Origin: an uncultured Lactobacillus sp.
GTDB lineage: Bacteria > Bacillota > Bacilli > Lactobacillales > Lactobacillaceae
Reading direction: 5' to 3'
Length of the DNA stretch: 23,619 nt
NCBI RefSeq assembly: GCF_902491705.1
Contig: NZ_CABUIW010000032.1
Span: 1-23,619, forward strand
Under the pieces are notes generated by a model, which was not told where the DNA came from, made no database searches, and saw nothing but the letters and a program-made list of their open reading frames with translations. Shown in pieces: positions 7,025 through 14,000 of this stretch (its first letter is position 1; each line of letters opens with the position of its first letter). Position numbers and translations under genes: made by a program.

Positions 7025-8074
7025 ATGAAAAATCAAAAGTTAAAATTAGATTTACAACGATTTGCTACACCAATTCTTGATATGTTTAGTCAAAGTACTG
7101 TTCTTGACTATACTCGCAATCGTCAATATCCAGATATGTTAGGCGATACTTTATTTCCAGCTGTTAAAGTACCAGCTCTTGAAGTAGATATTTTAAAGGC
7201 AGGTAGTCGAGTACCAACGATTGCTAATGTTTCAGCATTTGATAGTGAAGCTGAAATTGGTAGCCGTGATGCAAGCAAGATGACTGCTGAATTAGCATAT
7301 GTAAAACGCAAGATGCAACTTACTGAAGAAATGTTAATTAAACTTCAAGCACCGCGTAATACTGCTGAAGAAAATTATTTAAAGCAATATGTTTTTGACG
7401 ATATTGATGCTATGGTTCAAGCCGTAAAAGCTCGTGGTGAAAAGATGACCATGGAGATGTTTGCTACTGGTAAGATTACCGATAAATCACATGGTATCTC
7501 CATTGATTATGGTGTACCTAAAGCACATCAAACATCATTAACGGGAAATAGCACTTGGGGCAAGGATGGTGCTTCAATCATTGAAAACTTACAAGATTGG
7601 TCTGATAAATTAGATATCACTCCTACAAGAGCTTTAACTTCTAAAAAGGTACTTCGAGTACTAATGCGTAGTACTGAAATTAAAGAAGCTATTTTTGGTA
7701 AAGATACTGGTCGAGTAGTCGGTCAATCAGATTTAGATCAATGGATGACTGCACAAGGATTGCCAATTATTCGTGCTTATGATGGAAAATATCGTACAGA
7801 AGATGCTAAGGGCAACCTTACAACTGAATCTTACTTCCCAGAAGATAGAATTGTGCTATTTAACGATGAAGTACCAGGTCAGAAGATTTATGGTCCAACT
7901 CCAGAAGAAAATCGTTTAGTTTCAAGCAATGCACAAGTTTCTAATGTAGGCAATGTGATGGCTAAGGTATATGAAACAAGTGAAGACCCAATTGGTACTT
8001 GGATTCTTGCAGCTGCGACTATGCTTCCATCATTTGCCAGTGCAAATAATGTTTTCCAAGCTAAAGTACTCTAA
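7025..8074 (+). CDS. major capsid protein (cap_E / SPP1 gp13-like HK97 fold)
   Basis: This 349-residue protein matches the Phage_cap_E group of HK97-fold capsid proteins. Features include an N-terminal segment P-D-M-L-G-D-T-L-F-P, the V-K-R-K-M-Q-L-T-E-E stretch near residue 100, a region beginning G-V-P-K-A-H-Q-T, and a late D-P-I-G-T-W-I-L-A-A-A segment. It starts with M-K-N-Q-K-L-K-L-D-L-Q-R-F-A, so residues 6-14 repeat the L27-like cleavage signal of the scaffold. Removal of the first 14 residues by the Prp-like protease is predicted, exposing T15-P-I-L-D. AAAGGAG precedes the ATG. No HK97-type fused protease or long delta domain is present; a separate scaffold does that job. Confidence 0.93.
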   Translation: MKNQKLKLDLQRFATPILDMFSQSTVLDYTRNRQYPDMLGDTLFPAVKVPALEVDILKAGSRVPTIANVSAFDSEAEIGSRDASKMTAELAYVKRKMQLTEEMLIKLQAPRNTAEENYLKQYVFDDIDAMVQAVKARGEKMTMEMFATGKITDKSHGISIDYGVPKAHQTSLTGNSTWGKDGASIIENLQDWSDKLDITPTRALTSKKVLRVLMRSTEIKEAIFGKDTGRVVGQSDLDQWMTAQGLPIIRAYDGKYRTEDAKGNLTTESYFPEDRIVLFNDEVPGQKIYGPTPEENRLVSSNAQVSNVGNVMAKVYETSEDPIGTWILAAATMLPSFASANNVFQAKVL

Positions 8075-8091
8075 TTGTGGAGGTGCTTAAT

Positions 8092-8400
8092 GTGGATCAA
8101 ATGGCAGAAATGGTTTCATCCCTAAGCACAAGATTACAGGTTTCTGATAATGACTTAGTAACAGACTTAATTAAAGAAGCAATTGCTCAAGTCCTAGATT
8201 ATACTGGTCAAAAGAAATTAGTTGGCAACATGGATATCTATGTTAAAAAGCTAGCAGTTATTAATTACAATCGGATGGGAATAGAAGGTGAAACCCAACG
8301 AACAGAAGGTGGAGTTACTAATTACCTTGAAGTTGGAATTCCTAAAGATATTCGATTGGGACTGAATCATTATCGAATAGCAAAGGTGACTAGGCTATGA
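8092..8400 (+). CDS. head-tail connector (adaptor) protein
   Basis: This protein of about 102 residues matches the helical phage head-tail connector group (gp6/gp15-like adaptors) that docks under the portal after packaging. Family traits are the short helices around L-V-T-D-L-I-K-E-A-I-A-Q-V-L-D-Y-T-G, then V-K-K-L-A-V-I-N-Y-N-R-M-G. The GTG at 8092 is preferred because GGAGGTG (8079-8085) lies 6 bases before it. The frame extends to a GTG at 8077, but that start overlaps the ribosome binding site. The end overlaps the next gene by 4 bases (ATGA). Confidence 0.85.
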   Translation: MDQMAEMVSSLSTRLQVSDNDLVTDLIKEAIAQVLDYTGQKKLVGNMDIYVKKLAVINYNRMGIEGETQRTEGGVTNYLEVGIPKDIRLGLNHYRIAKVTRL

Positions 8401-8750
8401 GATTAAAAGAAAGTGACTTGACAATTGTCTATATTAGAAAGCCTGCGGATGTTCAAGATGATGAGGGTTATACAACTAAAGGTTGGAGTGATCCTCAGCC
8501 AATTAAAATGAATGTTCAATCGGCTGGCGGTTCTGTTAATGCTCAACTTTACGGGAAAGATATTAAGTACATTAAAACGTGCAAATATCAAGGAAAATTA
8601 TTATCAGAAGGACATGGAGAAGGCTATGGAATTTGCCTAAATGTTCCAGGTACTAGTGATCCAGATTATAAGATTACAGCTATTCAGGAGTTTTCTACTC
8701 ATAAGAACGTTACCTTAGAGCGAATTAAAAGGGATGAGCAAAATGATTAA
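8397..8750 (+). CDS. head closure / head-tail joining protein
   Basis: This 117-residue, beta-rich protein starts on an ATGA overlap with the connector gene and has AAAGGTGA (8382-8389) 7 bases upstream. Size, position and pattern (an early D-E-G-Y-T-T-K-G-W segment and a central Q-L-Y-G-K-D-I-K-Y-I-K-T region) fit the head-closure family (SPP1 gp16-like), which forms a ring under the adaptor and keeps DNA in the head. No catalytic motif is expected. The assignment depends mainly on gene order. Confidence 0.82.
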   Translation: MRLKESDLTIVYIRKPADVQDDEGYTTKGWSDPQPIKMNVQSAGGSVNAQLYGKDIKYIKTCKYQGKLLSEGHGEGYGICLNVPGTSDPDYKITAIQEFSTHKNVTLERIKRDEQND

Positions 8751-9291
8751 TGTAGAACTTAGAGGCCTTGATGAGCTGAAGACAAAGCTCAAAAAGCTCC
8801 CTAGCGTAGTTGCTAATGCTACAGCTAACGGACAAGAAACTGCTATTGAACAAGCAGAAGCCTATGCAGTGGACGAATTGCAATCCAGCATAAAGTATTC
8901 TACTGGCGAACTTGCACGGAGCTTTAAGCATGAAGTTAAAATTGATAACGATGAAGTTATTGGTCGTTGGTGGAACTCGTCTATGGTTGCAGTGTTTCGT
9001 GAATTCGGTACTGGTTTAGTTGGAGAGATGTCGGATAAACAACTTCCACAAGGTGTTGCAATTACCTATCGGCAAACACCGTGGTTCTTTCCAGTTGATT
9101 CGGTTGATTTAGATTTAACTAAAATTTATGGCATACCTAAGATTAAAATCAACGGTAAATATTTCTATAGAACTGCTGGGCAACCAGCTAGACAGTTCAT
9201 GACACCTGCTGCTAATCGAATTGAAAAAGAAGCACCAGAAATCATTAAGAAATCTGTAGATCAGGAATTACGTGATAAGTTAGGTGATTAA
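8743..9291 (+). CDS. HK97 gp10-like tail completion protein
   Basis: This protein of about 182 residues opens with M-I-N-V-E-L-R-G-L-D-E-L-K-T-K-L, the usual start of the HK97 gp10-like family. It continues with the Y-S-T-G-E-L-A-R-S-F and V-F-R-E-F-G-T-G motifs and ends with a helical R-Q-F-M-T-P-A-A region. Members help join or complete the tail. An ATG at 8734 would add three residues, but AAAAGGG directly abuts it, so the ATG at 8743 with proper spacing is preferred. It overlaps the end of the head-closure gene. Confidence 0.87.
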   Translation: MINVELRGLDELKTKLKKLPSVVANATANGQETAIEQAEAYAVDELQSSIKYSTGELARSFKHEVKIDNDEVIGRWWNSSMVAVFREFGTGLVGEMSDKQLPQGVAITYRQTPWFFPVDSVDLDLTKIYGIPKIKINGKYFYRTAGQPARQFMTPAANRIEKEAPEIIKKSVDQELRDKLGD

Positions 9292-9660
9292 ATGGAAATT
9301 TACAATGTTAAAGCACTTGTCTTTAAGACGCTTAAATCTATTCCAGAATTAAAAATGGTTTCACCTTCTTATCCTGGTAAATTCACAGCATTCCCGACTG
9401 CGATTTATTCGACTAGTCAGTCTTCTTATGTTCGTAATGCTTATCAGGAAGAAACTGATACGGAATGGAAGATAACGATTGATTTATATAATGACAAAGG
9501 ATCACTAACGCAAATAAAAAATAAGCTCATTGCTAAGTTTTCAGCAATGGGCTTTTCTAATAGTATTGGCGATCAAGATTTGAATGGAGTAGCACGAGTA
9601 GTACTTGTATTTACAGGAATTGTAGATAACACAAGTAAACGTGTATATCAGAAAGGATAA
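9292..9660 (+). CDS. tail terminator-like protein
   Basis: This 122-residue protein begins at the base after the preceding stop codon. Its alpha/beta pattern (an N-terminal helix V-K-A-L-V-F-K-T-L, then F-P-T-A-I-Y, then an E-W-K-I-T-I-D-L-Y strand and a late V-V-L-V-F-T-G strand) and its place just before the major tail protein fit the tail terminator group (lambda gpU / SPP1 gp17-like), which caps the tail tube and joins it to the head. The family is assigned by position and pattern rather than by a strong signature. Confidence 0.75.
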   Translation: MEIYNVKALVFKTLKSIPELKMVSPSYPGKFTAFPTAIYSTSQSSYVRNAYQEETDTEWKITIDLYNDKGSLTQIKNKLIAKFSAMGFSNSIGDQDLNGVARVVLVFTGIVDNTSKRVYQKG

Positions 9661-9663
9661 AAA

Positions 9664-10155
9664 ATGAAAAACGCAAAATTATATAGCAACTTATTGAAAT
9701 TAGATATTCAACGATTTGCAGTTGATAGTTCCGAAGGACTTGTAGGAACAGGAACTAAGTTAGAAAGATCAGAAGATGGTTCTACCTGGGAAGAAATTGC
9801 AGATATTAAAACTATTCCTGAATTAGGTGGAGATACTGAAAAGATTGATGTTACTACCTTAGCAGATGATCGGCGTAAGCAAGTAGAAGGTATCCAAAAT
9901 GCTTCTAACGTACAATTCCAAGCTGTATATAAGGGTGCAAGTTTTGCTAAGGCACTAAGAGAAGCTGGTAACCGTAAGCAATACAACTGGAAAGTTACTT
10001 ATCCAGATGACATGACTGCAACAATGCGTGGGTCCTACAACATTAAGTTTGGTGCCGTAGCTGTTAATGGGGCATTAGGTTACACAATTACTATTACTGT
10101 ATCTGATGGTCCTCATTTTACTGCTGCTGGATCAACTCAACCTGCAAGTAAGTAA
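9664..10155 (+). CDS. major tail (tube) protein with L27-like leader
   Basis: This 163-residue protein has the content and place of a phage tail tube protein: repeated beta strands, T-I-P-E-L-G-G-D-T-E-K-I-D-V-T-T-L, and a late G-Y-T-I-T-I-T-V-S strand. It precedes the tail chaperone and tape measure genes. Residues 11-19 read L-K-L-D-I-Q-R-F-A, the same L27-like signal found on the scaffold and capsid proteins, so trimming after A19 is predicted, leaving V20-D-S-S. Such a leader on a tail tube subunit is unusual as far as I know. The ATG follows AGAAAGGA. Two stop codons in tandem (TAA TAG) end the gene. No Ig-like C-terminal domain is present. Confidence 0.88.
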   Translation: MKNAKLYSNLLKLDIQRFAVDSSEGLVGTGTKLERSEDGSTWEEIADIKTIPELGGDTEKIDVTTLADDRRKQVEGIQNASNVQFQAVYKGASFAKALREAGNRKQYNWKVTYPDDMTATMRGSYNIKFGAVAVNGALGYTITITVSDGPHFTAAGSTQPASK

Positions 10156-10170
10156 TAGCCAATGATAGGC

Positions 10171-10187
10171 GTGGGTTCGATTCCCAT
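10171..10187 (+). other. tRNA T-arm-like hairpin
   Basis: GTGGG (10171-10175), TTCGATT (10176-10182) and CCCAT (10183-10187) form a canonical tRNA T arm, with the invariant TTC and the closing G-C pair in place. No D arm, anticodon arm or matching 5' acceptor strand is found upstream, where the bases code for the tail protein. It could be a tRNA 3' fragment left by recombination, a tRNA-mimic element, or simply a hairpin followed by TATTTTT (10191-10197) that weakens transcription between the two genes. Confidence 0.5.
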
Positions 10188-10227
10188 GTCTATTTTTATA
10201 GAAATATTAAAAAGGAGAAATTAAATT

Positions 10228-10641
10228 ATGGCAACAACAATTAAGAAAGCAACTAAAACAGTACAACTAGGTGATCTTGAACTTGATTTAAAGCTTGGTG
10301 GACGTGAGATTTTTAAGATTGAACGGCGCTTAGGTAAATCAATGCTCTCCCTCTTCATGGATTCACAAGGTGGCAACAAATTGCCTCCAGTTAACGAAAT
10401 TCTGATTGTTCTACAAGGCGCAAATCAAAGTCACGGTGTAACGGATAAGCGCGTTATTGAAGCATTTGAACAATACTTAGATGATGGTCACACTACCATG
10501 GATTTATTTAATGAGTTGATGGAACTATTTGATGAATCTGGTTTTTTCGGCAAGAAAAAGAAGAAGGGTACCAAGACCAATACGGAATCGGAAGAAGTAA
10601 CTCTCGATTCAGTGGAAACCACCGAAGACGCATTGATGTAA
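10228..10641 (+). CDS. tail assembly chaperone, short form (gpG-like)
   Basis: This 137-residue protein fits the phage tail assembly chaperone group: it is mostly helical, starts with a V-Q-L-G-D-L-E-L-D-L-K-L-G-G-R-E-I-F-K region, and sits between the major tail protein and the tape measure. It coats the tape measure during tail assembly and is absent from the final particle. AAAGGAG lies 8-10 bases before the ATG. Codons for G-F-F at residues 105-107 form the slippery heptamer T TTT TTC, where some ribosomes shift to the -1 frame to make the longer gpG-T. The lysine-rich tail K-K-K-K-K-G follows the site. Confidence 0.88.
   Translation: MATTIKKATKTVQLGDLELDLKLGGREIFKIERRLGKSMLSLFMDSQGGNKLPPVNEILIVLQGANQSHGVTDKRVIEAFEQYLDDGHTTMDLFNELMELFDESGFFGKKKKKGTKTNTESEEVTLDSVETTEDALM
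10542..10548 (+). promoter_or_regulatory. programmed -1 ribosomal frameshift site (T TTT TTC)
   Basis: In the gpG frame the bases read ggT TTT TTC, a classic X XXY YYZ slippery heptamer. The -1 frame is open from here to 11021 with no stop, while the gpG frame stops at 10641. Gene order and reading-frame arrangement are those of the gpG/gpT pair of siphophages. I see no decisive downstream pseudoknot. Confidence 0.8.
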
Positions 10642-11021
10642 ACGAAGATCATTTTGATACAGTCTCTGACTTATTCAAACATCTATATCCAATTGCGGTT
10701 GAATCAGGAATAGACGCAGATCACTTTTGGGATATGGATTTTGGCGAAATCATGACGCAAATAAATGCCAATGAAAAACGTAGATTAGAAGATTTGCGTG
10801 CTAAGGCATACATGGATCATCGTTTAAGTGAAATGGTGGCATTTGCCTTTAATGATCCTGCTAAAATGCCAAAAGTTGAAGAGGCTTATCCATTTGTCAA
10901 AGATCCTGTGGAAGAGACTACCGAGCCAGATGAACCTGATTGGAAACAAGATCAGGCTCTATTAATGCAACAAGCTCAACGAATTAGACAGTTCAATAAA
11001 GATAAAGGAGGTGGAAGTTAA
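10548..11021 (+). CDS. tail assembly chaperone extension (gpT-like, made by -1 frameshift)
   Basis: This reading frame overlaps the end of gpG and adds 157 residues after a -1 shift at 10542-10548, giving a gpG-T fusion of about 264 residues. It has no start with a ribosome binding site of its own; the first in-frame ATG (10734) is preceded by no purine-rich site. The extension contains D-H-F-D-T-V-S-D-L-F and helical, charged stretches rich in Gln and Arg near its end (M-Q-Q-A-Q-R-I-R-Q-F). In lambda the T part recruits tail tube protein while the G part binds the tape measure. The stop TAA shares its last base with the tape measure ATG. Confidence 0.82.
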   Translation, partial: RQEKEEGYQDQYGIGRSNSRFSGNHRRRIDVNEDHFDTVSDLFKHLYPIAVESGIDADHFWDMDFGEIMTQINANEKRRLEDLRAKAYMDHRLSEMVAFAFNDPAKMPKVEEAYPFVKDPVEETTEPDEPDWKQDQALLMQQAQRIRQFNKDKGGGS

Positions 11022-14000
11022 TGGATTTAGAAGAACTTGAATTAAGGTTTACTGCCAATTATGGGGATGTAATGCGAAAGCTTGATGAATTCACTAATAT
11101 CATTAGCCAAAAAACTAATGATATGCAATATAAGATTCAAGATGGCTTAGGCAAAATTAATCAGTCAATGAATGACAATGTTTCAAAAGCTAATGAATCT
11201 GCTAAGGAAGAAGTTCGTCAGCGTACTGAGGCAGAACAAGCCAAACAAAAACTGCTTGAACAGACTCTTAATACTCAAAATGATGTTACAGATAAAGTCA
11301 TTCAAGGGAATAAAGAACAGGCTGAAAGTTCTAAAGAAGCTGTTAATCAATCAGAAAAAAGTTTAGATAGTTTGACAGCTCGTTTGCAAGAAGCATCTAA
11401 TATGCAACAACGAATTGCACAACAAACTAGTGCAGCACGTGAAGCCGTATCTGATATTGCTAAGCCTAAAGAGCAGTCACAAAGACGAGAAAGAGCAACA
11501 ACACGTCCACAATTTCTAAATTCAAGTTTTGATGATTACCAAGAAAAACGGATTCAAAGCTATATGCCTAAGCGTCCCGTTGATTTAGGTATTGATGATG
11601 AAATCCAAGCTGAAGCCTCTCGTGCTAAAAAAGAAGTTGATGGGCTGGTCACTCACATCAATGAAAAGATGGAACAGGCTCGGTCTATGCAACGTAGAAT
11701 CGCTACTTTAACTGCTAACCGAGATAATCTTGATATGAGTAAGCAAGGAAGTAAAGTTAAGTCAATGAGACTAGACGATCAAATTGCTGATGCTCAAATT
11801 AAGATGGCGAGATACCAGAACCAAGCCAAAGCTCTTGCGCAAGAAATGTCGCAGGAACTTAATTCAATTCCATCATCCCTTAAGCGAATTGAAACCGAAA
11901 TGGATCAAACAGAAGGCAAGATTGAACGAATCAGACGCTCAATTGCTGAAATGAGAGATAATGATGCCACCCTTGGAAGATCCGCGGGTAATGATAAGGA
12001 ACTTAAGCAAGCAGAAGCTGAATATAGGCGCTTGGTAGCTAGAAGTGATGAACTTGCTAAAGCTTATAGTTATGTAAGCTCTCGTGGAGATGAATTAAAG
12101 GCTAGTTCTTCTCGAATTAACACTGAGCTATCTGAAGAAAATAAAAATGTTTCAGGGCTTAGTTCAAAATTTAATAGACTACGAAATACTATCTCTAATG
12201 TTAACTCGTCTTTAAAACGCTTTGGTAATAGTGGAAATTCTTCTATGCGTCGAGCTGGTGGTGGTGCGTCAATGTTAAGCGAACGTCTTAAGGGCGTTCG
12301 AATGGCAATGCGTATGCTAGCTAGTCAATTGATTGTCTTTACGTTGCTCTACCAAGGGATCATGATGTTAGCCCAAGGTATGGGTGCAGCGTTAATGACT
12401 AATAAGCAATTTGCAAGTAGTTTTAATGCAATTAAAGTAAATCTATTAACTGCTTTTTATCCTATTTATAGCTATGTTTTACCAGCAGTGAATGCTTTGA
12501 TGAACTCACTAAGAAAGGCAACAGCATGGATTGCGCAATTTAGCTCTGCTTTAACAGGGATGAGTTTATCCAGTGCCAGAAATGGTGCACATGGTTTGTA
12601 CGATCAAGTGCAAGCGATGAATGATACTTCTAAGGCGGCAAGTAAAGCTAATGAAGCTGTTAAGAAACAACAGCAAGAACAAGCTAAAGCTGTACAACGT
12701 GCTAACCAACAAATTGCCCAAGCCAATCGTCAAGGTGCGGCGGCAGTTGCAGCCGAAAATGAGCGAATCAAGGCATCTAATGAACAAGCTAAAAAAGCGT
12801 TCGAAGATACTAAGAAAGCTAATGAAGACTTGCAAGCTTCCTTGATGGGCTTCGATGAGCTTAATGTTCTTGATAACAGTAAAAATAATCAAGATAATGG
12901 TTCATTTGAGGCACAACCATTAGAGAAGTTTACTCCGCAACAAAAGCAAGACAGTCCTATTTTTGATGATGCTGGATTAGATGATAGTGGTACAGGAGAC
13001 GGTAACCAAGGACTTGACTGGAATGTTCCATTAGAAGCCTCACAGAATGCTATTGATGCAGCTAACAAGGTCAAAAAAGTTCTAGGTGAGATCTTTGACC
13101 CAATGAAGAAAGCTTGGGATGAAAAAGGTCAAGCTGTTGTGGATGCTGCTAAATACTCATGGCAAGAAATCAAACGCTTGTTAGGTGATATAGGTAATTC
13201 ATTCTTACATGTCTGGGATAATGGCACCGGACAAAAAGTGATGGAAAACTTACTTCAGTTGCTAGCTGATATGCTGAATATTATTGGCGATATTTCTAGG
13301 GCATTTGCTGAAGCTTGGGAAGAAAGTGGTCGAGGGACTAAATTTATTCAAGCCATTTTTGACTCACTTAATAATATTTTAGTTGCAATCCATCACATAG
13401 CTGAATCATTCCGCAATGCATGGAATACGGGTAATCTTGGTAAGAGAATTTTTGCTAATCTCTTAGATTTAGCTACTAAACTAGTCGAATTTATTGGAGA
13501 TATTGCAAAGTCATTCGATGAGGCATGGCAACATGGCAATGCTGGTACAAAGCTGTGGCAGGCATGGCTAAACGCCTTGAACAATATTCTAGATATTTAT
13601 AAGAATATTGTTACTTCAATTGATGAAGCGTGGAAGCATTCAAACTTGGGTGTTTCAATCTGGAGTCATTTAATTCAAATTGTTATTGGTGTAGGCAATA
13701 CAATTGGTAACTTAGCTGGTCAATTCGATAAAGCATGGCAACATGGTAATGTTGGTACATCAATTTTTAAGACTCTTCTAGGCATGGTTGATGATATGCT
13801 TGGTGCTCTAGGAGATATGGCGACATATACTTCAAATTGGGCTAAAAAGCTTGATTTCACTCCACTATTGAAGTCAATTGATAACTTGCTAAAATCCATT
13901 CGACCTGTAACAAAAGATGTTTGGGATGGCTTATCTTGGGCTTATAAAAACGTCTTACTTCCACTTGCGGGATTCACAATTACTCAAGTAATTCCTGAAT

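Noticed and set aside
10100..10200. A complete tRNA gene around the T-arm-like hairpin
   Set aside because: No D arm, anticodon arm or matching acceptor strand could be found upstream; only the T arm is canonical.
10734..11021. Independent gene starting at ATG 10734
   Set aside because: No ribosome binding site; the same frame is open back to the slippery heptamer, so it is the gpT extension.
12566..12892. Reverse-strand 108-codon frame within the tape measure gene
   Set aside because: It mirrors a coiled-coil coding stretch with biased codons, which produces long antisense frames by chance.
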